Source: JAUIEH01 sp964483375 | Lineage (GTDB): Bacteria; Pseudomonadota; Alphaproteobacteria; Caulobacterales; Maricaulaceae | Reading direction: 5' to 3' | Assembly: GCA_964483375.1 (NCBI GenBank) | Contig: CAZABJ010000031.1 | Location: 1-32,616 of the forward strand | DNA length: 32,616 nucleotides | Shown here: positions 24,603-31,864 of the stretch, in pieces | How the letters are laid out: every line of letters begins with the position of its first letter | How positions within the stretch are numbered: position 1 is the stretch's first letter | Program-made: the position numbers and the translations under genes | Notes under the pieces: model-generated | The model's database searches: none | Seen by the model: only the letters and a program-made list of their open reading frames with translations | What the model was told of the DNA's origin: nothing

Positions 24603-25766
24603 CTACCCCACCCGCCGCCGTTCCTTCACGCTTTCGCTCTTGAGCTGGCCGCAGGCGGCGAAGATGTCGCGGCCGCGGGGGGTGCGGATGGGCGAGGCGT
24701 AGCCCGCACGGTTGACCACGTCGGCGAAGGCTTCGATGCGGTCCCAGTCCGAGCACTCATAGGGCGCGCCGGGCCAGGGGTTGAAGGGGATCAGGTTAAT
24801 CTTCGCCGGAATGCCGGCGAGCAGACGGACCAACGCTTTGGCTTCGGCGATGGAATCGTTGACGCCTTTCAACATCACATATTCAAACGTGATGCGCTTG
24901 GCGTTTGAGAGGCCCGGATAGGCGCGGCACGCGTCCAAGAGTTCGGCGATTGGCCATTTGCGGTTGATGGGCACGAGCTCGTCGCGCAGCGCGTCATTGG
25001 TGGCGTGCAGCGAAATCGCGAGCATCGCCCCGGTGCGCTCCCCCAGCTCGGTCATTTTGGAGACGACGCCGGAGGTCGACACCGTCGTGCGACGACGAGA
25101 AATGGCGACGCCCTCGCCATCGGCCATCACGTCCATGGCCGCGGCCACGCCGTCCAAATTGTAAAGCGGCTCGCCCATGCCCATGAAGACGATGTTGGTG
25201 AGGCGCCGGTCTTCGGTGGAGGTCGGCCATTCGCCCAAATCATCACGCGCGATCATCACTTGGGCGACGATTTCGGCGGCGGTGAGATTGCGCACCAGCC
25301 GTTGAGTGCCGGTGTGGCAGAAGGTGCAGGTGAGCGTACAGCCCACCTGAGAGGACACGCAAAGCGCCCCGGCTTTTCCGACATCGGGGATGAAGACGGT
25401 CTCCACCTCCGCCCCGTCAGCCAGACGGATGAGGTATTTCCGCGTGCCGTCTGTGGAGACCTGACGTTCCGAAACCGCAGGCCGCGCGAGCGTGAACGTG
25501 TCGGCGAGCGCAGCGCGCAAATCCTTCGACACGTTTGTCATCGCGTCGAAATCCGTGGCCCCGTAATGATAAATCCACCGCCACAGCTGCTCGGCGCGCA
25601 TGCGCGCCTTTTTGGGGTCTACGCCCGCCCGCGTGACCAGCGCGGCTTTGAGTTCATCATTGGTCAGGCCGACCAGCGAAGGCCGCGCATCCTCCGCCGG
25701 CGCCGTCGCGCCCGCTATGGTCGGGGCGTTCGGGTTGGCTTTGCCGATATCCAGTTGGTGGTCCAT
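24603..25766 (-). CDS. rlmN: 23S rRNA (adenine2503-C2)/tRNA methyltransferase RlmN
   Basis: A 387-aa radical-SAM methyltransferase. The cluster motif CTLTCTFC supplies Cys143, Cys147 and Cys150, with GMGEPLYN further on. The C-terminal Cys372 in FAACGQLKSES corresponds to the methylene-carrying Cys355 of the E. coli enzyme. It methylates A2503 of 23S rRNA and A37 of some tRNAs. The last 87 coding bases are present twice more to the left (DR1, DR2), and the TAG stop is the first codon beyond the repeat. The gene is intact, but its 3' end appears to have been replaced by the inserted module. Confidence 0.97.
   Translation of the reverse strand: MDHQLDIGKANPNAPTIAGATAPAEDARPSLVGLTNDELKAALVTRAGVDPKKARMRAEQLWRWIYHYGATDFDAMTNVSKDLRAALADTFTLARPAVSERQVSTDGTRKYLIRLADGAEVETVFIPDVGKAGALCVSSQVGCTLTCTFCHTGTQRLVRNLTAAEIVAQVMIARDDLGEWPTSTEDRRLTNIVFMGMGEPLYNLDGVAAAMDVMADGEGVAISRRRTTVSTSGVVSKMTELGERTGAMLAISLHATNDALRDELVPINRKWPIAELLDACRAYPGLSNAKRITFEYVMLKGVNDSIAEAKALVRLLAGIPAKINLIPFNPWPGAPYECSDWDRIEAFADVVNRAGYASPIRTPRGRDIFAACGQLKSESVKERRRVG
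24606..24692 (-). repeat. Direct repeat DR3: rlmN 3' end in place
   Basis: The in-gene member of the three-copy repeat, encoding the last 29 residues of RlmN including catalytic Cys372. It matches DR2 perfectly over 82 bp and DR1 over 87 bp with three substitutions. It is the likely recombination site between the insert and the chromosome. Confidence 0.93.
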
Positions 25767-25904
25767 GACTGCGGAGATAGCACTGCGCGGGCGCGCTCGC
25801 TACGCGCCTAGGCGGACGAATGCGCAGCCCCAGTCATGCCGCCTTGCCCCGTGGTCGGCATTCTGGTCTGGGTAGGCGCGAGCCGCGTCTTGAGGTTATC
25901 CGCG
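25767..25904. promoter_or_regulatory. Divergent region between rlmN and the DUF6065 gene
   Basis: 138 bp between two divergent starts. No clear promoter pair or operator is seen. TGAGG (25891-25895) is the probable ribosome site of the DUF6065 gene. Confidence 0.35.
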
Positions 25905-26693
25905 ATGAAACTCATCTGTTTTCCACTTTCCCGCAACGCCCCGCCAATCCGTCCGGCGCCGTCGAAACGCGACTGGATGGACGCCACCCCGCAATCTTAC
26001 GCCTATCGCTGTCTGCCTCTGACCATCGCCAATTCTCACGGCTGGGAGATTCTTAACCCGGCGGCGTTCACCGCCTCATGGAACGGGCGCGACGACAAGA
26101 CCGAGATGACAGTGACCTACGACCCTGACGCCCCCGTCGCCGACGACGCAGTGGTCAAGGGCATGAGCCATTTCGGTTCCGGCGTGCTGACGTTTGAGTT
26201 GCCGATGATGTTCAAGACCCCGCCGGGTTGGAACATCATGGTTCAAGGCCCCATCAACCGGCCGAAAGACGGCATCGCGCCCCTGACCGGCGTTATCGAA
26301 ACGGACTGGTCGCCCTACACCTTTACGATGAACTGGCTTTTCACCAGGCCAGACCATGCGGTGCGTTTCGAACAGGACGAGCCGATCGCCCACATCTTCC
26401 CCGTGCGGCGCTCCACGCTCGAAAAAGTGGAGCCGGAGATCCGCCCGATTATTGAGGACGTGGACCGCAAGGCGATGAACGACTTGTGGCGCGACAGCCG
26501 CGGCGACTTCATCGAGGCGCTCGACGAACGGGCCGAGTGGGCGGTCGATGAAAAATGGCAAAAGGCCTATTATCGCGGCATGCGGCCGGATGGGCGGCCG
26601 GGCGCGAAAGACCACCAGATAAAGCTGCACGTCAAAGATTTCGAGCCCGTCGGCCCGCATGCTGACATTTGGCCCAACCGTCGCCCAAAATAG
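25905..26693 (+). CDS. DUF6065-family protein
   Basis: A 262-aa soluble protein. The N-terminus MKLICFPLSRNAPPIRPAPS followed by DWMDATPQSYAYRCLPLTIANSHGWEI is the pattern I associate with DUF6065. A Trp/Pro-rich beta-rich middle (TPPGWNIMVQGPINRPKDG, ETDWSPYTFTMNWLFTRP) and an acidic helical C-terminus follow. Function is unknown; related proteins are often found near 2-oxoglutarate-dependent oxygenase or peptide-modification genes elsewhere, but nothing here supports that. The upstream in-frame start at 25836 adds non-conserved residues. Confidence 0.75.
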   Translation: MKLICFPLSRNAPPIRPAPSKRDWMDATPQSYAYRCLPLTIANSHGWEILNPAAFTASWNGRDDKTEMTVTYDPDAPVADDAVVKGMSHFGSGVLTFELPMMFKTPPGWNIMVQGPINRPKDGIAPLTGVIETDWSPYTFTMNWLFTRPDHAVRFEQDEPIAHIFPVRRSTLEKVEPEIRPIIEDVDRKAMNDLWRDSRGDFIEALDERAEWAVDEKWQKAYYRGMRPDGRPGAKDHQIKLHVKDFEPVGPHADIWPNRRPK

Positions 26694-26699
26694 GCGGCG

Positions 26700-27203
26700 T
26701 CAGCAGGCTTGCGCCACCGCGCGCAACGCCGCCGTCACCCCGCGAAGCGAGAACGCATACGCCGTAGCGTTGCCCCGCGTCGAGGTCGCCTCGACGCGCA
26801 AGGTCGAACCGCGGCGCATCGCGCGAACCAATCGGCTTTCCTCGTCATCATAGGCGAAGGCGTCGGAACCATCGACGAACATGCGATAGACATCCGACCC
26901 GACCCGGGCCCGCACAGGTCCGGACGGCCGAAGCTCGTATCCCGTCTGAAACATCACCTGCTCGGTCCGCGCGCCTGACGCCCAGGACCCCACCATCATC
27001 ACCACCCGGCCGTGATCCAGATTTCGCGGCGCGATTTCGGATGCATCGGTCAACGCGTAACACACCCGCCCTTGAGGGCTGTCGTCGTTCACATAGACGA
27101 CCCAGTCCTGATGCGTCGACACGCGCCGAGGCTCGGCCGACGCCGGCCCGAGCCCCGCGGTCGCGACAGCTGCGGCTAAAACAATAAGGACAGTCCGGTA
27201 CAT
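26700..27203 (-). CDS. Invasion-associated locus B (IalB) family protein
   Basis: A 167-aa exported protein. Residues 1-23 form a signal peptide ending in PASA. The mature domain has QDWVVYVND, GRVCYALTDAS, a central beta-rich part and a final AVAQAC. The Cys in RVCYAL and the C-terminal Cys are the usual disulfide pair of IalB-like proteins. The name comes from Bartonella; in free-living alphaproteobacteria these are general periplasmic proteins of unknown role. Convergent with the DUF6065 gene with 6 bp between them. Confidence 0.85.
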   Translation of the reverse strand: MYRTVLIVLAAAVATAGLGPASAEPRRVSTHQDWVVYVNDDSPQGRVCYALTDASEIAPRNLDHGRVVMMVGSWASGARTEQVMFQTGYELRPSGPVRARVGSDVYRMFVDGSDAFAYDDEESRLVRAMRRGSTLRVEATSTRGNATAYAFSLRGVTAALRAVAQAC

Positions 27204-27417
27204 GCTGCGACCCCGCTTTGAAGGAACTCTCCTGCGCCCCCGCGCCTATGCACTCTATGGCGTAGATGCGTCAAAAAAACCCTGCTTGTGCGGCGAGATC
27301 GCGGCGAGCGACGCTTGATTTCACCGCCGGCCTGCGCCTTGATCGGCCTCAGGTAGCAACACACGGGCCCCGCACTAGCGCGTTTTTGCGCAACGACCCG
27401 GCTGAGGAGCCTGAACG

Positions 27418-27996
27418 CTGAGCGTCTCATCACCCACCTCCGCCGCGCCGGATCGCGACCGGCTTGCCGCGCTTGTGGAGGAAATCGGCCAGAGGCGCGA
27501 CAAAGCCGCTTTCGCAGAGATCTTCACCTATTTCGCGCCGCGCGTGAAAGCGTATTTGATGCGCTTGGGCGCCGACGCCGCGCAGGCCGAAGAGATCGCC
27601 CAAGAGGTTCTGATCGCGGTTTGGCGCAAGGCGGACACGTTTGACCGGGAGCAGGCCTCGGTGTCGACGTGGATTTTCCGAATCGCCCGCAATCGCCGCA
27701 TCGACGCGTTGCGACGCGCCTCCAAGCCCGACTTGGACCCCTACGACCCTTCCCTGTTGCCCGAACCCGAGACCGCGCCGGACGATGCGGTGTCAGCCGG
27801 CGAGCGCGAAGCGCGGGTGCGCGACGCGGTCCAAGATTTGCCGGCGGAACAACTGGAATTGCTCCAGTTCGCCTTTTTTGACGGCCTCACCCACCGAGAG
27901 ATCGCGGAGAAAAGCGGCCTGCCGCTTGGCACCGTGAAATCCAGGCTGCGACTGGCGTTTCAGAAACTGCGCGGGAAACTGGACGGCGACTTGTAA
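27418..27996 (+). CDS. ECF sigma factor, RpoE/ECF11-like
   Basis: A 192-aa sigma factor. Region 2 runs from AFAEIFTYFAPRVKAYLMR through EEIAQEVLIAVWRKA to STWIFRIARNRRIDALRR. An acidic linker follows, and region 4 has THREIAEKSGLPLGTVKSRLRLAF as its helix-turn-helix. The start is assigned to CTG 27418: GAGGAG (27404-27409) lies 8 nt upstream, the frame is closed by TGA at 27412-27414, and the expected helix RLAALVEEIGQRRDK begins before the only other candidate, GTG 27475. The adjacent ChrR-like gene makes it a probable oxidative or photo-oxidative stress regulator. Confidence 0.88.
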   Translation: MSVSSPTSAAPDRDRLAALVEEIGQRRDKAAFAEIFTYFAPRVKAYLMRLGADAAQAEEIAQEVLIAVWRKADTFDREQASVSTWIFRIARNRRIDALRRASKPDLDPYDPSLLPEPETAPDDAVSAGEREARVRDAVQDLPAEQLELLQFAFFDGLTHREIAEKSGLPLGTVKSRLRLAFQKLRGKLDGDL

Positions 27997-28027
27997 CCGC
28001 CTGGGCCCATCTAAAAGTTGCGCGGCC

Positions 28028-28058
28028 TTGACCAATAGCAGTGTGTGATCGATATGCT
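28028..28058 (+). promoter_or_regulatory. Possible separate promoter of the anti-sigma gene
   Basis: TTGACC (28028-28033) and TATGCT (28053-28058), with a 19-bp spacer, lie in the 117-bp gap between the sigma and anti-sigma genes. The spacer is long, so this is a weak call. Confidence 0.25.
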
Positions 28059-28113
28059 CACTTTGTCGATGTATGTGCGGTTTAACGCCGCGCGAGCCAA
28101 GGTGTGCGATTGA

Positions 28114-28785
28114 ATGTGGGATGAAGCTGGCGATATCAGCGATCTCGCGCTGTCTTACGGCGCTGGGCGGATGCCGGCCCCTATGCGGCTTCTGATCGAT
28201 ACGCGCGCGCGGCTCGAAACCGACACGCGTAACGCGGCGAAGGCGGCCGACGCGCTTGGCGGCGCGCTTTTGGAGACGATCGACCCTGTCGCGCTTCGCC
28301 CTGACGCGCTCAAAGACATGCTCAACCTGATCGACGCCTTGGATGAAGACGACGCCGCGCATGCGGACGCCGCCGCTGAGGCCGGCAAAGGCCTCGACGA
28401 AATCCTCAGCTTGCCGGAGCCCGCCCGCGGGGCGGCTTTGGCGGCTCTCGAACAAACAGGCTGGAAGTTTGCGGGACCTGGGCTTCGGACGCTGCCGTTG
28501 ATGAGCGAAGGCGAGACCAAGGCTGAGCTGATCCGCATCGAACCCGGCAAAGGCGCGCCGAATCACGGCCATAGCGGGGAAGAGTACACCTTGGTGTTGA
28601 CCGGCGCGTTCGGCGACGGCCGCCGGGTCTATGAACCCGGGGACCTTTGCGTCGCCGGCCCCGACGTGGTGCACCGCCCCGTCGCGGAGCCTGGCCGCAC
28701 CTGCATCGCCCTGGCGGTGACGGACGCGCCGCTGGCCTATCGCGGCGCCCTGGGGCTGATGCAGCGCGTGTTCCGGTTGAACTAA
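28114..28785 (+). CDS. ChrR-like cupin anti-sigma factor lacking the N-terminal zinc site
   Basis: A 223-aa protein. Residues 1-75 align with the anti-sigma domain of ChrR (ISDLALSYGAG, then ADALGGALLE). The C-terminal cupin keeps all metal ligands: His151, His153 and Glu157 in NHGHSGEEYTLVL, and His187 in VVHRPV. In Rhodobacter sphaeroides ChrR the anti-sigma domain binds zinc through His6, His31, Cys35 and Cys38; here the first 82 residues contain no His and no Cys (LETDT replaces LCDEC). It probably still binds the upstream sigma factor. The stop overlaps the stop of the convergent methyltransferase gene. Confidence 0.85.
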   Translation: MWDEAGDISDLALSYGAGRMPAPMRLLIDTRARLETDTRNAAKAADALGGALLETIDPVALRPDALKDMLNLIDALDEDDAAHADAAAEAGKGLDEILSLPEPARGAALAALEQTGWKFAGPGLRTLPLMSEGETKAELIRIEPGKGAPNHGHSGEEYTLVLTGAFGDGRRVYEPGDLCVAGPDVVHRPVAEPGRTCIALAVTDAPLAYRGALGLMQRVFRLN

Positions 28786-29321
28786 GCCTGCCTGCGCCGC
28801 ATCGGCGGGGCGTTCCAGTCGTCGGCCGCTTTCAACTCAGGACCGCCCGGCATGAGAGGCCGTTCGGGCCATCCCCCCATGGCGATGGTGCGGTCATACA
28901 TGGTGAGCGCGGCCGCCAGACCGACATTCAAGCAAAAGCGCGTGGGGATTTTCACCACATGCTGGCAGCGGGCGAGCATCGCCTCGCTAAGGTCGCCGCG
29001 CTCCCGACCAAGGACATAGGCCGCGCCCTGGGGATGCTTGAACGTCGGCAGTTCGACCGCGTCCTCGGTCAACTCCACGCCGACCAGGCTGCACCCCTTG
29101 GGCAACCGGATGTCCTCCACCGTATCCCAGGCGTAATACGGCACATGGTCGAAGCTGCGCGAGGTGTCCGACTTGCGCACCTCATGGGCGCGGGGATGAG
29201 CGTCGACGGTGAACACGAAACTCGCGCCAAAGGCATGGGCGGTGCGCATCACCGCCCCCAAATTCATGGCTTTCGAAATGCCTTCGACGCCGACGCCGAA
29301 ATACCCTCTCAACGCACGCAT
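28782..29321 (-). CDS. TrmH/SpoU-type RNA methyltransferase
   Basis: A 179-aa SPOUT-family protein. MRALRGYFGVGVEGISKAMNLG and AVMRTAHAFGASFVF form motif 1, VLGRERGDLS is motif 2, and IPTRFCLNVGLAAALTMYDR is motif 3 with the knotted SAM site. It should 2'-O-methylate RNA; the substrate cannot be read. ATG 29321 is chosen because GGAGCC lies 6 nt upstream; an in-frame start at 29357 adds 12 non-conserved residues. Confidence 0.92.
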   Translation of the reverse strand: MRALRGYFGVGVEGISKAMNLGAVMRTAHAFGASFVFTVDAHPRAHEVRKSDTSRSFDHVPYYAWDTVEDIRLPKGCSLVGVELTEDAVELPTFKHPQGAAYVLGRERGDLSEAMLARCQHVVKIPTRFCLNVGLAAALTMYDRTIAMGGWPERPLMPGGPELKAADDWNAPPMRRRQA

Positions 29322-29462
29322 AGAGCAGGCTCCCGCTTGGTCTGCCGGTGCGACCATAGCGGAGTTTCCGCCAAGAGAGGCGTTTTGCGCGGCCGCAGCC
29401 GCGGCGCGGGGCCATGGCGAGGGACGGCGGCCGGCGCCAAAAATCGACGCGGGCCGCCGGGA

Positions 29463-30638
29463 TTAGTCGACGAGAATCTGGCGCTCAATCTGTAGCGGAG
29501 CGCCGCAGTCTCCGTTCACGATCGCCGTGATCGTGTGGAGCCCTGGCGGCACATTTCGCAACGGGCTATCGGAGCCGCCGCCTCTGCGCGCCCATTCATA
29601 GGGATAGCGCTCTTCAGTTCGGACAAACTCACCGTTGAAATACAGGTCAATCGAGTCGACGTCGGTTTGGTCGTTCGGCTCAATCCGCACATACAGCCTG
29701 TCTCCGTCGGCTTCTTGAGCGCCGATGGGAGGCTCTGCGAAGACGGCGGTGAGGTCGCACGCCGCGTCGGGCGCAGCGGGCCCGCCGATTTCGACGTTCA
29801 GGTCGTCGTCGAAGTCCTGGCTGACGCCCGTTTGGATCTGACGTTCGACGACGGTCTCGCCCCCGCACTCATCGATGACGCGCGCGCGCAGGGCGTATGA
29901 CCCCGGGGGCAGCGTACGCAGATATTGGTGCAGGCGACCGCGCCGATCGCCCCACTCATAGGGATGGCGCACTTCGCGGCGGATCAGCGCGTCGTTCACA
30001 TAAAGTTCGATGTGCTCAATATCCTGGCGTCGTTCCGGGGTCACTTCCACGTCGAAGTCTTCGTCCGGGTCGAACACGGCGCCGACCGACGGGCGAACAA
30101 AGCGCGCATTGCCGTTGCAGGCGTTGATCTGGCCATTGTCGGCCGAGCCACCGGTTTCGTCGGGGCGAATTGAGAAGTTCGAGACGTATTCGTGGTTTTG
30201 CCCGCAGACATCGTGCACGACCGCCCGAAGCTGATAGTCGCCCTCTCGCAGATTGCGGAGGGCATTGTCGCCGCGCCCGTCACTCCGGGCCCACTCATAC
30301 GGATCGCGCTCCTCGGTCCTGACGCGTGCACCATTGCTATACAGAACGATGCGATCGACTTGCGCGGGGGAACCGACTTGGACCCTCACATAGATCGTGC
30401 TGCCAAACTCAAAAGTCCGGCCGTTCGCCGGGTATTGAAAATACGCCCACGCCCCACTGCATTCGTCCGGCGGCGACTGAGCCGCGACCGGCGCCGGCGC
30501 AAGAAGCAGCGCCAAAGCGGTCGCCGCGCAGACGCTCAAGACGCTCGCGGCGCGCCGAGCCAAACCCGTCAAGCGCGCCGTCCGGCGCGGACGCGCTGAT
30601 TGTCGAGAAGCAAAATCGTCTTTGCGGCTGCCGGTCAT
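29463..30638 (-). CDS. Exported protein with three Ig-like repeats
   Basis: A 391-aa protein. Residues 1-53 are an Arg-rich N-region and hydrophobic core ending in APVAAQ, a signal peptide with a long n-region. Three repeats follow at about 60-157, 174-268 and 294-390. Each begins at a Cys, has a strand with an LY-x-N motif, then R-x-PYEW, then G-x-Y-x-LRA-like and a second Cys in CG. Cys spacing is nearly constant: 60/145, 174/258, 294/378. This fits bacterial Ig-like domains with one disulfide each. No enzyme motif is seen, so a periplasmic or surface binding role is likely. Confidence 0.78.
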   Translation of the reverse strand: MTGSRKDDFASRQSARPRRTARLTGLARRAASVLSVCAATALALLLAPAPVAAQSPPDECSGAWAYFQYPANGRTFEFGSTIYVRVQVGSPAQVDRIVLYSNGARVRTEERDPYEWARSDGRGDNALRNLREGDYQLRAVVHDVCGQNHEYVSNFSIRPDETGGSADNGQINACNGNARFVRPSVGAVFDPDEDFDVEVTPERRQDIEHIELYVNDALIRREVRHPYEWGDRRGRLHQYLRTLPPGSYALRARVIDECGGETVVERQIQTGVSQDFDDDLNVEIGGPAAPDAACDLTAVFAEPPIGAQEADGDRLYVRIEPNDQTDVDSIDLYFNGEFVRTEERYPYEWARRGGGSDSPLRNVPPGLHTITAIVNGDCGAPLQIERQILVD

Positions 30639-30751
30639 CGTCCGCCCCCTCGCGTCAGCGCGACCTGCGCTCGCTTTGAGTGTTTTCCGTCAAACATTGA
30701 AAAGCAACCTCGGCCGCAACGCGCGCGCCCGCCCGACGAGCCTCTCGCCCC

Positions 30752-31633
30752 CTATCCGTATGTCGAGGCGCGGGGGGTTCCGTCGGGGTCAAGCCAGGCG
30801 CGTTTCATGCCGGGGCTGACATAGGGGGTGGTCACCGCGCCTGTGACGTCCACGGCGATGAGGCCGCCCTCGCCGCCCTGCCGCCGCATGTCTTCTAACG
30901 CGCCGTCGGCGGCGTTCTTAAGGCCATAGCGGCCATAGCGCATGCGCGCGGAAATATCGGCGGCGACGGCGGCGCGGATGAAGTACTCGCCCTGGCCCGT
31001 GCAGGAAACGGCCACGCGTTCATCCGCCCAAGTGCCCGCTCCGATCAACGGCACGTCCCCGACCCGGCCGGGCAACTTGCCCAAAACCCCGCCTGTGGAG
31101 GTGGCGGCCGCTAAGCGCCCCCGGATGTCGCGCGCCACCGCGCCAATGGTGCCGTGCCCCAGCTCGTCAGCAGAACCCGGTTCGTAACGGGCGGCGGGCG
31201 TGTAGTAGGCGGGCGGATCGGTCACCTGCTCAAAGCCGTTTTGGGCCGCGAATTGGTTTGCGCCGCCCCCGGCCAACAACACATGCGGCGTATGCGTCAT
31301 CACGCCGGCGGCGACTTCAGCGGGGCTGACATAGCCCGTGAGCGCGGCGACCGCGCCCGCCCGCCGGGCGGAGCCGTCCATGACGGCCGCATCGAGTTCG
31401 TACTCGCCGTTACGGTTAGGAGAAGACCCCTTCCCCGCCAGGTACAGGCCCGAGGTCTCCAGCGCGCGTGCGGCGACCAACACCGTCTCCAGAGCGCTTG
31501 CGCCTGCGGCGAGCATGTCCCGTCCGCGGGTGACGACCGTGAGAAGATGCGCCTCCTCTCGGCCGTAGTCCTCCCCCGTCATCGGCACCGCGCCGCCATG
31601 CACGGCCATCGCAATGCGAGCTGAATTGGGCAT
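30752..31633 (-). CDS. Isoaspartyl peptidase/L-asparaginase (Ntn hydrolase)
   Basis: A 293-aa protein of the plant-type asparaginase family. MAVHGGAV near the N-terminus, GKGSSPNRNGEYELDAAVMDG in the alpha part, the autocleavage site HG|TIGAVARD with nucleophile Thr162, and RLAAATSTGG followed by GRVGDVPLIGAGTWAD. The precursor should cut itself before Thr162 into alpha and beta chains, then hydrolyse beta-aspartyl dipeptides and asparagine. The usual DTVGAVALD is here GTIGAVARD. No signal peptide, so cytoplasmic. Confidence 0.93.
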   Translation of the reverse strand: MPNSARIAMAVHGGAVPMTGEDYGREEAHLLTVVTRGRDMLAAGASALETVLVAARALETSGLYLAGKGSSPNRNGEYELDAAVMDGSARRAGAVAALTGYVSPAEVAAGVMTHTPHVLLAGGGANQFAAQNGFEQVTDPPAYYTPAARYEPGSADELGHGTIGAVARDIRGRLAAATSTGGVLGKLPGRVGDVPLIGAGTWADERVAVSCTGQGEYFIRAAVAADISARMRYGRYGLKNAADGALEDMRRQGGEGGLIAVDVTGAVTTPYVSPGMKRAWLDPDGTPRASTYG

Positions 31634-31811
31634 GTCGCGGTTCCCAGCCGGGTTGTCCTGCGTTCGCTATCATCGCGACGTCGCTTTCGGAAGCGGTCGA
31701 CGCACCGAGGCATGGGCCAGTTTCTCCACAACATCGCCCGGCTCGGCGCTGAAACCGGCGACGTCTGCGGCGAATAAGGGTAGCGTTTGGCTGTGTACGC
31801 CCTTCGCGCCC

Positions 31812-31838
31812 GACGCGTGCTTATGAACGGGACGCGTG
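31812..31838. repeat. Short direct repeat upstream of the Hsp20 gene
   Basis: GACGCGTG occurs at 31812-31819 and 31831-31838, 19 bp apart (about two helical turns), just before the ribosome site. It could be a regulator site or part of a 5' leader structure. No CIRCE element is seen. Confidence 0.3.
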
Positions 31839-31864
31839 TTTCGAAAAGCACGAGGAGAACCCTC

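Larger units (their letters stand above)
23470..24605. repeat. Tandem duplication, unit 2 (1136 bp)
   Basis: The second head-to-tail unit. Its right end is the stop codon of intact rlmN (24603-24605). Gene content and order are the same as in unit 1, and both proteins are identical in sequence to those of unit 1. Confidence 0.95.

Noticed and set aside
22334..24692. CRISPR array or insertion sequence as explanation of the repeats
   Set aside because: The repeats are 82-87 bp with kilobase protein-coding spacers. No cas gene, transposase, terminal inverted repeats or short target duplication is present.
25005..25811. A 268-aa plus-strand frame opposite rlmN
   Set aside because: Arg/His/Gly-rich shadow of the well-supported rlmN gene.
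27300..27417. ECF-type autoregulated promoter before the sigma gene
   Set aside because: Several TGAT-like words occur, but none has a convincing -10 partner at the right distance, so I cannot place it.
28038..28065. TGTGA...TCAC as a second CRP-like site in the sigma/anti-sigma gap
   Set aside because: The half-sites are separated by about 9 bp instead of 6 and the centre is not symmetric.
31710..31775. A 21-codon frame upstream of the Hsp20 gene
   Set aside because: It is short, has no ribosome site and no recognisable content.
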